Source: Casimicrobiaceae bacterium (GTDB lineage Bacteria > Pseudomonadota > Gammaproteobacteria > Burkholderiales > Casimicrobiaceae). From it: 64,000 nt of DNA. The first letter of the stretch is position 1, and each line of letters begins with the position of its first letter. A program made the position numbers and the translations under genes. This document shows positions 30,582-41,104 of this stretch, in pieces. Under the pieces are notes generated by a model. The model was not told where the DNA came from, made no database searches, and saw only the letters and a list, made by a program, of their open reading frames with translations. The stretch covers positions 186,001 through 250,000 of the forward strand of contig JAPKHK010000005.1 of the NCBI GenBank assembly GCA_026646885.1, written 5' to 3'.

Positions 30582-32117
30582 TCAGTTCTCTGAGCGCAGG
30601 AAATCGCGGGGCCGAAACCCGAGTAGCCCAAGCACGCCAAAATAGGCTCCGGCTCCCGCGACAATCACCAGAGCCAGCCGGCCGGCTTTAGCGATCATGC
30701 CAGACTCCAGCCAAAACGCGTCCGGCCCGGAGACCACCCCAATGACCAGGGCCAAGGTCGCCAAGGCCAACGCCAGTTTGACAAGGAACCTCCACCATCC
30801 AGGCTGAGGCTCATAGATCTTTTTCCTACGTAGCATCCACAAGAGCAGGCTGGCATTGACACAGGCGCCGATCGACGTAGCCAGCGTCAATCCGGCATGA
30901 GCAAGCCAATTCATCAGCAGTGTCGCGGCCACGATCGAAACGACAACCGCGAGTACCGAGATTTTCACGGGTGTTTTCATATCCTGGCGGGCATAGAAAC
31001 CCGGGGCAAGAACCTTCACGCCGATCAGGCCGATCAGGCCGACACTGTAGCCGAGAAGCGCGGCGCGGGTCTGGGCGACATCAAAGGCCGTAAAAGCCCC
31101 GTACTTGTTGATGGTGGCGATGAGTGGCACGCCAATCAGGCCCAGCGCAAGGGCGGCGGGCAGGGCAAGCACGCAAGTGAAGCGCAGCCCCCAGTCGAGC
31201 AATTCGGAGTAGGCCTGGCCTTCGCCGAGCCCATGGTGACGCGCCAAGCTGGGCAACAAAACAGTGCCCAGCGCCACCCCCAGCAGGCCGGTGGGAAACT
31301 CCATCAGCCGGTCTGCGTAGGTGATCCAAGTTACCGCACCGTCCCCCAGCATGGAAGCAAGCTGCGTGTTGATGAGTATGCTGATCTGCGCCGCGGAGAC
31401 CCCAAGCATGGCCGGACCCATGGCTCGCAGAATGCGCACCACCCCCTCATCGCGCCAGCGAAAGTCCAAGCGGGGCAATAAGCCGAGGCGATAGACGGGC
31501 CAGACTTGCAGCGCGAGCTGCGCAATGCCGCCGATGATGACGCCCCACGCCAGCGCATAGATCGGCTGGGCGAAGTGCGGGGAGAGCAGCCAAGCCGACG
31601 CGATGAGTGCCAGGTTGAGCAGCACCGGGGTGAACGCGGGAACGCCAAAACGGCGATGCACGTTGAGCACACCGCCCGCCAAGGAGACCAGCGAGATGAA
31701 AAAGATGTAGGGAAAGACGATACTGATCAGCCCCGAGGTCAGCTCGATCTTGCCCGGTTGCGAAGCAAACCCGCTCGCCAGCACATACGCCAACCCCGGC
31801 GCAGCAAGGACACCCAGAAAGGAAAGGACCAACAGAGCTGCAGCAAGCAAGGAACTCACTCGGGAGATGAGCCGGCGCGTCTCTTCGGTGCCGCGCCTGG
31901 CCTGATATTCGGCAAGGATAGGCACGAAGGCTTGGGAAAACGCCCCCTCGGCGAACATTCGCCGCAGGATGTTGGGAAGGCGGAAAGCCGCCTCAAAGGC
32001 GTCGGTGTGCGCCCCTACGCCAAAAATCGCCGCCTGGACGCTGGTGCGAATGAGGCCGGTGACGCGCGACAGCAAGGTCATCCCGCTGACGGCGGTGAGG
32101 GCTTTGAGCAGGTTCAT
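30582..32117 (-). CDS. murJ: Lipid II flippase MurJ
   Basis: 511 aa, 14 predicted transmembrane helices of the MOP superfamily. It moves lipid II across the inner membrane for peptidoglycan synthesis. The N-terminal [23 protein letters not shown] and [24 protein letters not shown] are the MurJ hallmark, including the arginines needed for transport. It is divergent from rpsT, as in most proteobacteria. Confidence 0.96.
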   Translation of the reverse strand: MNLLKALTAVSGMTLLSRVTGLIRTSVQAAIFGVGAHTDAFEAAFRLPNILRRMFAEGAFSQAFVPILAEYQARRGTEETRRLISRVSSLLAAALLVLSFLGVLAAPGLAYVLASGFASQPGKIELTSGLISIVFPYIFFISLVSLAGGVLNVHRRFGVPAFTPVLLNLALIASAWLLSPHFAQPIYALAWGVIIGGIAQLALQVWPVYRLGLLPRLDFRWRDEGVVRILRAMGPAMLGVSAAQISILINTQLASMLGDGAVTWITYADRLMEFPTGLLGVALGTVLLPSLARHHGLGEGQAYSELLDWGLRFTCVLALPAALALGLIGVPLIATINKYGAFTAFDVAQTRAALLGYSVGLIGLIGVKVLAPGFYARQDMKTPVKISVLAVVVSIVAATLLMNWLAHAGLTLATSIGACVNASLLLWMLRRKKIYEPQPGWWRFLVKLALALATLALVIGVVSGPDAFWLESGMIAKAGRLALVIVAGAGAYFGVLGLLGFRPRDFLRSEN

Positions 32118-32134
32118 TGCGGCCGTTGCCGCCC

Positions 32135-32163
32135 TTGCGGGGATCGAGGAAAGCGCGTATTAT
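32135..32163 (+). promoter_or_regulatory. Putative sigma70 promoter of rpsT
   Basis: TTGCGG, 17 bases, TATTAT: 3/6 in -35 and 5/6 in -10, ending 38 bases before the rpsT ATG, in the 84-base gap divergent from murJ. Confidence 0.5.
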
Positions 32164-32201
32164 GCACAGTCTTTTTTCGCGACACCACAGGATTCCCCGC
32201 C

Positions 32202-32477
32202 ATGGCAAACTCCGCCCAGGCCAGAAAACGCGCCCGGCAATCGGAAAAGCAGCGCCAGCACAACGCCAGCCTGCGTTCGACCCTGCGCACGGCAATAAAG
32301 AAAGTGCAAAAAGCCATCGCGACCGGCGACGCGACCGCGGCGCAGTCCGTTTACCAAAGCTCGGTGGCAGCGATCGATCGCATCGCCGACAAGAAGATCA
32401 TTCACAAAAACAAGGCCGCCCGCCACAAGAGCCGCCTAACGCACGCGATCAAGGCACTGGCGGCGCCCGCTGCCTAA
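32202..32477 (+). CDS. rpsT: 30S ribosomal protein S20
   Basis: 91 aa, a three-helix protein that binds 16S r[23 protein letters not shown] opens the sequence, followed by [13 protein letters not shown] and the conserved [16 protein letters not shown]. The start at ATG 32202 is standard. It has its own promoter and terminator, so it is monocistronic. Confidence 0.97.
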   Translation: MANSAQARKRARQSEKQRQHNASLRSTLRTAIKKVQKAIATGDATAAQSVYQSSVAAIDRIADKKIIHKNKAARHKSRLTHAIKALAAPAA

Positions 32478-32491
32478 CCCTCGCTGCACCC

Positions 32492-32527
32492 AAAACAAAA
32501 AGGCGCTCGAAGCAGCGCCTTTTTTGT
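32492..32527. terminator. Bidirectional terminator between rpsT and the DUF3579 gene
   Basis: Stem AAAAAGGCGCT/AGCGCCTTTTT with a CGAAGC loop; T runs on both strands. It lies between convergent genes, 14 bases after the rpsT stop. Confidence 0.9.
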
Positions 32528-32543
32528 TGATCCTCCGGCGCGA

Positions 32544-32861
32544 TCAGCTTCCCGGTTTCGTCAGCCGCGGCAACAGCGAAGCAATGGCGTCGGCTTGGTA
32601 AGTCATCTGCAACTCGTTGTCCCGGGCAAAATGAATGAGGAACGTATAAAGCCGCGGCTCCAACTCGGCGAGTTTGGCGCCAACGACCACCGAGCGCACC
32701 CCGTCGATGACCACTGGCCTCACAAAAGGGGAATAGCGCAGTTTCTGTTCCTGACCGAATACCGACATCATGCCACACAGGCGCTCGGCCCAGTCGCTCG
32801 GCCGAAACGGCTTCCCAGCCTTGGTCAGGCCTCGAATGACAAAGTCGGTGGGGGGAGTCAT
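32544..32861 (-). CDS. DUF3579-domain protein
   Basis: 105 aa, function unknown. The N-terminus DFVIRGLTKAGKPFRPSDWAERLCGMMS is diagnostic for DUF3579, a small betaproteobacterial family usually next to argF, as here. No signal peptide, no membrane segment. I chose ATG 32861; an upstream in-frame start at 32906 adds 15 unconserved residues. It is divergent from argF with about 104 bases between starts. Confidence 0.8.
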   Translation of the reverse strand: MTPPTDFVIRGLTKAGKPFRPSDWAERLCGMMSVFGQEQKLRYSPFVRPVVIDGVRSVVVGAKLAELEPRLYTFLIHFARDNELQMTYQADAIASLLPRLTKPGS

Positions 32862-32965
32862 AGTGCTGCGGGTAGGAAGGCATTTTACCATAGGCTTATG
32901 CTGCACCGCAGCGCGCCGCCTGCCTCATGCTAGAATGGTTGGCTCTGTCGCACCTGCCCAGCCCG

Positions 32966-33889
32966 ATGCAACCGCCCCGGCATTTCTTGCAGCTCAAGGA
33001 TTTCTCCCGCGAAGAGCTGGAGTATCTTTTCGCGCGCACGCGCTGGATCAAGGAGCGCTTCAAGCGCTATGAAATCTATCAGCCGCTGCGGGACCGCACC
33101 CTGGCGATGGTTTTCGAGAAGTCGTCCACCCGCACTCGCGTCTCTTTCGAAGCCGGCATGAATCAGTTGGGCGGCATCGCCATCAATCTCAATCGGGGCG
33201 ACACGCAGCTTTCTCGGGGCGAGCCCATCGAGGATGTGGCGAGAGTGATCTCACGCATGGTCGACATCGTGATGATTCGCACTTTCGAACAAACCATCAT
33301 CGAGCGCTTTGCTGCCCATTCGCGCGTACCGGTGATCAACGGTTTGACCAACGAATACCACCCTTGCCAGATTCTGGCCGATATCTATACATTCATCGAG
33401 CACCGCGGCTCCATTCAAGGCAAGACCGTGGCCTGGATCGGCGACTCGAACAACGTCTGCAATACCTGGTTGCAAGCAGCCGAGGTCTTTGACTTCAATG
33501 TGCGCGTGTCGACACCACGCGGCTACGAAGTTGAACCAGGCCGTGCTGGATTGTACGGGATGGATCACTACGAAGAGTTCGCCGATCCCCTGGAGGCGTG
33601 TCGCAACGCCGACCTCGTGACCACCGATGTTTGGACGAGCATGGGGTTCGAAGCAGAGAACGAAGAGCGCCTCAAGGATTTCGCCGATTGGCAGGTCGAT
33701 GCCGAACTGATGGCGCAGGCGCGCCCCCATGCCCTATTCATGCACTGCCTGCCCGCGCATCGCGGAGAAGAAGTCGCCGCCGAAGTCATCGACGGACCCC
33801 AGAGTGTCGTTTGGGATGAGGCTGAAAACAGGCTGCACGCGCAGAAGGCTTTGCTCGAGTATTTGGTCTGCGGAAAGGTGGACGATTGA
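32966..33889 (+). CDS. argF: Ornithine carbamoyltransferase
   Basis: 307 aa; makes citrulline from ornithine and carbamoyl phosphate in arginine synthesis. The carbamoyl-phosphate loop STRTR is at residues 54-58, HPCQILAD and DSNNVCNTW lie in the centre, and the ornithine-site HCLPAHRGEEV is near the C-terminus. The ATG at 32966 gives MQPPRHFLQLKDFSREEL, the usual start; an open frame begins 13 codons earlier. argG follows two genes later on the same strand, so arginine synthesis is partly clustered. Confidence 0.96.
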   Translation: MQPPRHFLQLKDFSREELEYLFARTRWIKERFKRYEIYQPLRDRTLAMVFEKSSTRTRVSFEAGMNQLGGIAINLNRGDTQLSRGEPIEDVARVISRMVDIVMIRTFEQTIIERFAAHSRVPVINGLTNEYHPCQILADIYTFIEHRGSIQGKTVAWIGDSNNVCNTWLQAAEVFDFNVRVSTPRGYEVEPGRAGLYGMDHYEEFADPLEACRNADLVTTDVWTSMGFEAENEERLKDFADWQVDAELMAQARPHALFMHCLPAHRGEEVAAEVIDGPQSVVWDEAENRLHAQKALLEYLVCGKVDD

Positions 33890-33935
33890 GTACGAGCCTG
33901 GCGCAATCGATTTCGGCGAAGGCTAACCTGAGCGC

Positions 33936-33985
33936 GGCCAGGGTTAAGCCGCTGAGCGGCGGCCTGACAGGCCGATCCCCTGGCC
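33936..33985. repeat. Compact three-way-junction structure (nested inverted repeats) after argF
   Basis: An 8-bp outer stem GGCCAGGG (33936-33943) / CCCTGGCC (33978-33985) encloses two adjacent perfect hairpins: GCCGC-TGA-GCGGC (33948-33960) and GGCCT-GAC-AGGCC (33961-33973), linked by TTAA and GATC. All 18 pairs are Watson-Crick. It lies in the 109-base gap between argF and the VOC gene, with no T run, so it is not a simple terminator. It may be an RNA element, a processing/stability structure or a REP-like repeat. Confidence 0.7.
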
Positions 33986-33998
33986 CCCGACACGCGCC

Positions 33999-34385
33999 AT
34001 GATCGACCACCTCGGCATTTCCGTCACCGACGTTAGCGCGGTCAAGGCTTTCTATGTCCGGGCTTTGGCTCCCTTGGGCTACACGCTTCTCGCCGAATTC
34101 ACGGGAGAACAGGCGGGCGGGTTCGTGGGGGCAGGTTTTGGTGTCGCACCCAAGCCCGATTTCTGGATTGCTCAAGGCAGGCCCCAACGACCGCCGGTCC
34201 ACCTGGCCTTCCGCGCCCGCACGCGCGCCGAGGTGGATGCCTTTCACGCGGCGGCTCTGGCGGCCGGCGGACGCGATAACGGTCGCCCGGGTCTCCGACC
34301 GCACTATCACCCCAATTATTATGGCGCCTTCGTACTTGATGCCGACGGCAACAACATCGAGGCCGTTTGCCATGCGCCGCAGTAA
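33999..34385 (+). CDS. VOC-family (glyoxalase/dioxygenase-fold) protein
   Basis: 128 aa with two beta-alpha-beta-beta-beta modules. MIDHLGISVTDVSAVKAFYV starts the first and provides the metal-ligand His4; VHLAFRAR provides the second His, and the end YYGAFVLDADGNNIEAVCH gives the Glu ligand. This matches small glyoxalase-like proteins of unknown substrate. It sits between argF and argG on the same strand; this may be chance, since VOC proteins are very common. The start is the only ATG close to the domain's first strand. Confidence 0.85.
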   Translation: MIDHLGISVTDVSAVKAFYVRALAPLGYTLLAEFTGEQAGGFVGAGFGVAPKPDFWIAQGRPQRPPVHLAFRARTRAEVDAFHAAALAAGGRDNGRPGLRPHYHPNYYGAFVLDADGNNIEAVCHAPQ

Positions 34386-34429
34386 TGGCGCTACAGCACA
34401 AGTTCTGTTGAAGGAAGCGAGACAGGGTC

Positions 34430-35657
<1,228 letters not shown>

Positions 35658-35659
<2 letters not shown>

Positions 35660-35685
35660 AATAAAGCCCCCAGCAAGCTGGGGGC
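35658..35685 (-). terminator. Terminator of the first TonB receptor gene
   Basis: Minus strand: stem GCCCCCAGC/GCTGGGGGC, then TTTATTTT. It touches the argG stop at its low end. Confidence 0.8.
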
Positions 35686-35703
35686 CGTGAAGTTTCCTGC
35701 CAC

Positions 35704-35734
35704 CGCCCCGGAGCATGCTCCGAGGCGTTTTTCT
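35704..35734 (+). terminator. Terminator of argG
   Basis: Plus strand: stem CGCCCCGGAGC/GCTCCGAGGCG (one G-T pair), then TTTTTCTT. It overlaps the downstream flank of the receptor gene. Confidence 0.8.
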
Positions 35735-35740
35735 TATTGC

Positions 35741-38467
35741 TTACTTGATTTTGTATTCGAAATCCACGCGGTACTGGCGACCCCGCACGTCGTACATGCT
35801 GAAGTCGTACAGGTATGTGCCGCTGAAGCCCGGATCATAGGGCGGCTTCTCGTTGGTGAGGTTGGCAACCGTGGCCATCACACGCAGATTCTTGTTGATC
35901 TGGTATTTGCCATAGAGGGTGTAGGTGGTGTAGGCCGGAATGCGTTCACCGTAGGTACCGTTCTGGAAGCGCGGATCCTGCTCGGTATAGTACGACCCTG
36001 GCAGCAGCTGCTGATAGTACCCATGCACGTAATTGGCCGACAGAGTGGCGGTAAATGGCTGCTTCTCCCAATCAAAGGCCAGGTTGCCCCGAACTCGCGG
36101 CATGGTATTGGTACCGCCGTTGGTGCCCACGGTCTCGACGCCGTTTTCCTTGAAGCTCGCGATGTAGGCCATGCTGGTGCGCGCGGTGAACTTGCCAATG
36201 CCGGTATTGAAGCTGAACTTGGCATCGAAATCGAAGCCCTGCGTCTTGGTCTCGTTCAGATTGGTGTATCCCGAAAGCACCGTGACGATGGCATTGGTAT
36301 CCGGATCGCGAATCACGTTCGGTCCGCCCGCATTCACCACGCTCTGGAAGCTGGGCGCGGCGACGATGTTCTTCCACTTCAACGCATAGGCATTGATGCC
36401 GACGTTGATGTCGCGGGTGGGCTCAAAGACGATGCCAAAGGTTGCCGACTCCGACTTCTCCGCTTCCAGATTCGGGTTGCCAGCGAACACGCCGGAAATC
36501 TGCGTGATCTGGTTGGTCAGGGGATCCGTCACCGAAGTGAAGAATGTGGCCACCGAGGGCGAAATTTCCGGCAAGGTCGGAGCACGGAAACCCTTGCCCC
36601 AGTTGGCGCGCAGCAGCAAATTACCGGTCGGCTTGAACTTCACGCCGACCTTCGGCGTGGTCGAGCTACCGTAGTCACTGTAGTGATCGTAGCGCGCCGC
36701 CAACTGACCCTCGATCATCGAAGTAACCGGCAAGGACAATTCACCGTAAGCCGCGTAAGAATCGCGCTTGCCGTCGGTGGCGGTGATGCCCTGGCCGAGA
36801 ATGCCTCCCGCGCGGGCAATTTCCGCCGGCCGGTCCTTCAGTTTCTCGTTGCGGAATTCCACACCCAGCGCCAAGCCGATCGGGCCGCCGGAGAGTTTGC
36901 CCAGCTCGGTGTTGGCCTTGGTGTCGAGGAAAGACATCTCCGAGGTGGATTGCCGCGGGAAGTTGGCGCGCATCATATCCCGCGAGGCGGCGCTATTGCT
37001 CGTCCAATTATCGAGGTTATAAGTGCTTCCTGTGGACAGCGGCAATGGCGGCTGTGGGTTGGTGGTCACCCCGAAGAGACTGCTCACCCCGGCGATCGAC
37101 AGGCGGTTGGTATATGCCGATTCCACTTCGTTCTTCGCGAAGCCCATGCCACTGTCGAAATCCCAGTTGCCAAAGCTATAGTTCAACCCGCCGAGAAACC
37201 GCATGGTGGTGGACTCGATCTCGGTGTCGCGGGTGCCCATGTCGTTGAGCACACCCACATAGCGGGCATTGGTACCAAACGGATTGCCTGATGCGCCGGG
37301 GGCAAAATTGATGTTATAGGTGAAGGGCCTCAGACCGGCGGCCGTTTGCGTTAGGCCAGTCGTGCCAGCGAAAAAGGGCGATTGGAACTTCTGAAAGGAG
37401 TTGACTTCGCTCCATCCGAATTCCGCGTAGCCACTCATAGTCGCGGAAAGGTTAAAGCTGCCGCGAGTCAAAAGCCCCATACGCTCGGTCTTGGGCAGCG
37501 CCGTGAACTGATCGTTGAAATCCTTGGCGCAGAAGGTATTGGTCGCGTTGTTCCAACCGTTGTTGCCCAAAGGACCGGCGATGAGACCGCGATCCACCGC
37601 CTGGGCACCGTTCAGCACGAACCCGTTGCTGGCGCAGTCGGCGTTGGCCCGAAAGTTGGTCGACAGACCCCCGGTTGCGGTGAGCTGGCGCCAGGTCCCC
37701 GCCCCCGTGAGCGACTCGTGGTTGCGGCCACCGCGTTGCCCGCGCATATCCCGCGACTTGCCGAATTCGGTGTCGGAAAGCATGACCAGGTCGCGCTTGT
37801 AGTAGTCGAAGGAGGCGAATACATTGAACCGATCACGGCCCAGATCACCGAAGCCGCCCACCGCGTTGAGCCGATAGTCGCTCTTGCCTTCAAATGACCC
37901 AACGCCGCCGCCCACTTGAGCGCCAACGAAATCCTTGCGCAAAATGACGTTGACCACCCCAGCGATCGCATCCGAGCCGTACACCGCTGACGCACCGTCC
38001 TTCAGCACCTCGATACGCTCGACCGCGCTGTTGGGAATGCTATTGAGGTCAACGAAGGTATCTTGCAGGTTCTGGGCAAAGCCGTAGCCCGCGGTGCGCC
38101 GGCCGTTGATCAGCACCAAGGTGGTCTTTTGCCCAAGGCCGCGCAGGGAAATACCCGCAGCGCCAGGCGCGAAGCTGTTGGTAAAACTCTCGCCAAAGCT
38201 GCCGCCGCTGTTGGCGGGAATGTTGCGCAGCACTTCGGCCACGGTGGCCAATCCGGTCCGCTCGATCTGCTCGCGGGAGATAATCTCCACAGGAGCAACC
38301 GTCTCGGTATCGACGCGCTTGATGTTGGAACCGGTGACTTCGATCTTCTCGATCTTCTGCGGCTGAGTTTGCGCCAACGCGGAACCGGACGCGGCCAGCG
38401 TCACGGCGACGCCCAAGCCCAAGGCCGTCTGGACCGCGAGGACCAGCTGTTTTCTTTGCAAATTCAT
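35741..38467 (-). CDS. TonB-dependent outer-membrane receptor 1
   Basis: 908 aa. Signal peptide QTALGLGVAVTLAASGSALAQ-type, cleaved before TQPQKIEK. A TonB-box-like IEKIEVTGSNIKR comes straight after, then the plug (VAEVLRNIPANSGG, LGQKTTLVLINGRR, VERIEVLKDGASAVYGSDAI) and a 22-strand barrel ending in DFEYKIK. The plug is strongly similar to receptors 2 and 3, while the barrel differs, so substrates probably differ. The ATG at 38467 has AAGGGG upstream. A promoter candidate lies at 38581-38609. Substrate may be a peptide, given the adjacent S9 peptidase; not proven. Confidence 0.93.
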   Translation of the reverse strand: MNLQRKQLVLAVQTALGLGVAVTLAASGSALAQTQPQKIEKIEVTGSNIKRVDTETVAPVEIISREQIERTGLATVAEVLRNIPANSGGSFGESFTNSFAPGAAGISLRGLGQKTTLVLINGRRTAGYGFAQNLQDTFVDLNSIPNSAVERIEVLKDGASAVYGSDAIAGVVNVILRKDFVGAQVGGGVGSFEGKSDYRLNAVGGFGDLGRDRFNVFASFDYYKRDLVMLSDTEFGKSRDMRGQRGGRNHESLTGAGTWRQLTATGGLSTNFRANADCASNGFVLNGAQAVDRGLIAGPLGNNGWNNATNTFCAKDFNDQFTALPKTERMGLLTRGSFNLSATMSGYAEFGWSEVNSFQKFQSPFFAGTTGLTQTAAGLRPFTYNINFAPGASGNPFGTNARYVGVLNDMGTRDTEIESTTMRFLGGLNYSFGNWDFDSGMGFAKNEVESAYTNRLSIAGVSSLFGVTTNPQPPLPLSTGSTYNLDNWTSNSAASRDMMRANFPRQSTSEMSFLDTKANTELGKLSGGPIGLALGVEFRNEKLKDRPAEIARAGGILGQGITATDGKRDSYAAYGELSLPVTSMIEGQLAARYDHYSDYGSSTTPKVGVKFKPTGNLLLRANWGKGFRAPTLPEISPSVATFFTSVTDPLTNQITQISGVFAGNPNLEAEKSESATFGIVFEPTRDINVGINAYALKWKNIVAAPSFQSVVNAGGPNVIRDPDTNAIVTVLSGYTNLNETKTQGFDFDAKFSFNTGIGKFTARTSMAYIASFKENGVETVGTNGGTNTMPRVRGNLAFDWEKQPFTATLSANYVHGYYQQLLPGSYYTEQDPRFQNGTYGERIPAYTTYTLYGKYQINKNLRVMATVANLTNEKPPYDPGFSGTYLYDFSMYDVRGRQYRVDFEYKIK

Positions 38468-38915
38468 GGTGGTGGACCCCTTCCGTATTAAAATTTTTGG
38501 CCCCTCCCGGGGCCGGTGAGTAAACGATACCCCATCTGCGCCACGATCAGCAATGGCGGCCACAGCAAGGAAAATAGTCAACTATATGTTAATAAACACA
38601 TTTATCCAATTGAGTGGCGGCGCGGCTGGCAATTTGTTGCGTGAAAAAGACACTGCGACACCCAATCGAGGCCGCGCCCTCCGCCCATTGCTGCCAATGG
38701 TGAGCGCGCGTCCAAGCCTCAGGCGGTGGCTTGGGCCCAAGGAAATTCCGATCAAGTCGCCGCGCGAGCGCTTCGCAACGCCACTTCAGCGTCTTCTCGG
38801 CGAACCGGCCCGCCGGTCATGGGCGGGCTCAAGCCCTGGTCATCGAGACGCCACGGCTGGCGCTGGCCCGGCAAAGCATAGGCTTGTTTTCCGCCCAATC
38901 TCCCGGCTCTTGCCG
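38468..38915. other. 448-base intergenic stretch upstream of receptor 1
   Basis: No credible gene. About 38570-38640 is clearly AT-rich against the background and holds the likely receptor-1 promoter. A 7-bp inverted repeat, CCAAGCC / GGCTTGG (38712-38734), lies between the S9 peptidase stop and that region; it has no T run. The rest shows nothing I can name. Confidence 0.55.
38581..38609 (-). promoter_or_regulatory. Putative promoter of TonB receptor 1
   Basis: Minus-strand TTGGAT, 17 bases, TATAGT (-10 5/6; -35 only 3/6) in the AT-rich part of the gap. It leaves a leader of about 105 bases before the ATG at 38467. Confidence 0.35.
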
Positions 38916-40952
38916 TTATCGCACGGTTTTTGCCCCACCCAGGTGTTCATCCAGGAACTTCAGCATGCGGCTATACATGTCGATCCGGTTCTCCAATTTG
39001 GAAAATCCGTGACCTTCCTCGGCCTTGACGATCCATTCCGTACGCTTGCCGGCTTTCTCCAGCGCTGCCTTCATTCTTTCCCCTTGCTCCAAGGGCACGC
39101 GTCCGTCGGCCTCGCCGAAGACCAGCATCGTGGGCGCTTTGATCTTATCGGCATGCCGGGCAGGGGATACCGCGCGTAGCGCATCGGCTTCCGCTTTCGG
39201 ATCGCCCACCATGCGCGCCCAGTAATAGGAGCCTTCATCGCTGTAGACGGTGTCGCCTTGCGTGGAGGTGAGTTGAAGCTCGAGGTCAGTGACCGCCAGG
39301 GCGGCGATGCCGCACTGGTATTTGTCCGGTGTCTTGATCAGGCCCCACAGCGTCGCGTAGCCGCCGTAGCTCGCACCATAGAGGCAGACTCGCGCCGGGT
39401 CGACGAGGCCTTTGGCCACGAGATGATCGACACCGTCTTCGATATCCTCCTGCATGGCCTTGCCGATCTGCCGTAGTCCGGCAGTGTAGAGCTTGTGCCC
39501 GAAACCAGGCGTCATGCGGAAGTTGGTCAAGAGCACGGCGTAACCGTTCTGGGCGAGGAACTGCGATTCCATCGGACCCCACATCTGCAAGCCCCAATAA
39601 TCGGCCCGGACATGCGGGCCGCCATGGATATTGACCACCAAGGGCAGTTTCTTGCCCTCGCTGCCCTTAGGCAGGAACAGGTAGGCAGGGATGTCCAAAC
39701 CATCGCGAGCTTTGAACACCAGCGGCTGCATCTCCACCAGATCGCTTTCTTTGAGCCAAGGCCGCATAGACACCACCTCTTCGATTTGCTTGGCGGCAGC
39801 GTCAAAGAGATACCAGGTTCCCGAGTGGCGATCGGAATAGGAATAGACCACCATGCGATTGCTGCCCTCCTCGGGCGGGCGGAAGAGATTCACCTGCGGG
39901 GTCAAGGCGGCATCGAGCGAGGCCTGGACTTTGGCCCAGACGGGATCGAGCCATTGCACGCCGGGCTTGAGGCCCTCATGGCGCACACCCACGAGCTTTT
40001 TGGTCTTGGGGTCGAAAATCAAGGCGGACGGGTCGGGAGTCACTCCATTGGTCCAGCCGACATCGACTTGCGCGTGCTCAAAGATCAGGTCCTTGAGCGC
40101 CTTCTTCTCCGGATCATAGGTATAGAGCGCGTATTTGTCCCGCCCGAGGTTCGAAAGGACGTACAGGGTGCCATCGTAGCCGAAGTCGAGCGGGACGAAG
40201 TTCTTCTCGAAGAGGTCAAATTGGGCAAGTTCCACCCATTTGGCCTCCGCGCTCGATCGCCACCAAATCGTGGCGCGAAGCTTTTCGTCGAGCGACACGG
40301 CAGCGCGCGGTGCACCTTCCTTGTCCAAGACCCAGTCGGCGACGCGACCCGGGTTCTCCCACGTCAGCAAGGTCTTGCGGCCGGTTTTGGTGTTGAGGCG
40401 ATATACGTCCGGGTTCTTGGCATTGCGATCGTTGGACAGTGCAACGATCTCGTCGGAAGGCTCCTTGGTTCGGGCAAGAAAAGAACTCAAGCGGTGCACG
40501 AGCTGGCCGGAACTCCGCAGCGAATCGAGTGTGGGTTCCAGCACGCGCGCATTCTTGCCGTCGCGGTCGACCGCGAAAAGGCCGCCGACGTGTTTTTTCC
40601 TTGAACCCGAGGGCTCGTTGATATTGCCCAGGCTGTATACCAGGCGGTCGTTGTTCACCCAATGAAAATCGACGACGTCGGCATCCTTCATGCGCGTGAG
40701 CCGCCCGCCTTTGCGTTCCTTGAGGGAAATGACCACCAGGTTCATGCGGCCATCGGCGGGTGCCGCTGCCGCCAAGTGCGTGCCATCCGGCGAAATCTTG
40801 ACGCCAAGGTACTGAGGGTTCTTGAAGAACTCCTCGACGCTATTGGTCCCCGCCCCGGCGTGCCCCGTCCAGGAACACACCCAAGCTACTAGGAGCCAAA
40901 CCAGACGTGTGCGCGAGCTCTGGCTCGTTCCGCGCAATGAGAACAGTGACAT
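38916..40952 (-). CDS. Secreted S9-family (prolyl oligopeptidase-type) serine peptidase
   Basis: 678 aa. A signal peptide (RLVWLLVAWVCSWTGHAGA) directs export. A seven-blade beta-propeller covers about residues 40-400. The C-terminal alpha/beta-hydrolase has the triad Ser528 in GASYGGY, Asp616 in FGEADGRVP and His648 in EEGHGFSK, so it should be active as a dipeptidyl/oligopeptidase. ATG 40952 has a perfect AAGGAGG six bases before it. It lies between receptors 1 and 2 on the same strand, which fits peptide capture and degradation. A 14-bp palindrome overlaps its likely -10. Related S9 proteins act as lasso-peptide isopeptidases, but no lasso genes are present. Confidence 0.92.
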   Translation of the reverse strand: MSLFSLRGTSQSSRTRLVWLLVAWVCSWTGHAGAGTNSVEEFFKNPQYLGVKISPDGTHLAAAAPADGRMNLVVISLKERKGGRLTRMKDADVVDFHWVNNDRLVYSLGNINEPSGSRKKHVGGLFAVDRDGKNARVLEPTLDSLRSSGQLVHRLSSFLARTKEPSDEIVALSNDRNAKNPDVYRLNTKTGRKTLLTWENPGRVADWVLDKEGAPRAAVSLDEKLRATIWWRSSAEAKWVELAQFDLFEKNFVPLDFGYDGTLYVLSNLGRDKYALYTYDPEKKALKDLIFEHAQVDVGWTNGVTPDPSALIFDPKTKKLVGVRHEGLKPGVQWLDPVWAKVQASLDAALTPQVNLFRPPEEGSNRMVVYSYSDRHSGTWYLFDAAAKQIEEVVSMRPWLKESDLVEMQPLVFKARDGLDIPAYLFLPKGSEGKKLPLVVNIHGGPHVRADYWGLQMWGPMESQFLAQNGYAVLLTNFRMTPGFGHKLYTAGLRQIGKAMQEDIEDGVDHLVAKGLVDPARVCLYGASYGGYATLWGLIKTPDKYQCGIAALAVTDLELQLTSTQGDTVYSDEGSYYWARMVGDPKAEADALRAVSPARHADKIKAPTMLVFGEADGRVPLEQGERMKAALEKAGKRTEWIVKAEEGHGFSKLENRIDMYSRMLKFLDEHLGGAKTVR

Positions 40953-40965
40953 GCTTACCTCCTTC

Positions 40966-40979
40966 GAATTGCGCAATTC
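40966..40979. promoter_or_regulatory. Perfect 14-bp palindrome at the S9 peptidase promoter
   Basis: GAATTGCGCAATTC, 14 bases upstream of the start codon. A minus-strand TAGAAT (40976-40981) that could be the -10 overlaps it, so a bound repressor would block transcription. Confidence 0.45.
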
Positions 40980-41048
40980 TAGCGCGGCCGCAGGGCGGGG
41001 AAAAGCGCTACAGGTAAAGCAAATGAGTCGACAGGTGTTTTGCGGAGC

Positions 41049-41075
41049 AAAAAAGAGCCGGGCGGCGCCCGGCTC
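41049..41075 (-). terminator. Terminator of TonB receptor 2
   Basis: Minus strand: 9-bp stem GAGCCGGGC/GCCCGGCTC, 3-base loop, then six T, 30 bases after the receptor-2 stop. Confidence 0.9.
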
Positions 41076-41104
41076 CAGGTTGCAGCATCTGGCCTGAAGC
41101 CAGA

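Noticed and set aside
35687..37291. 534-codon plus-strand frame opposite TonB receptor 1
   Set aside because: Antisense to a well-supported receptor; no domain, no ribosome site.
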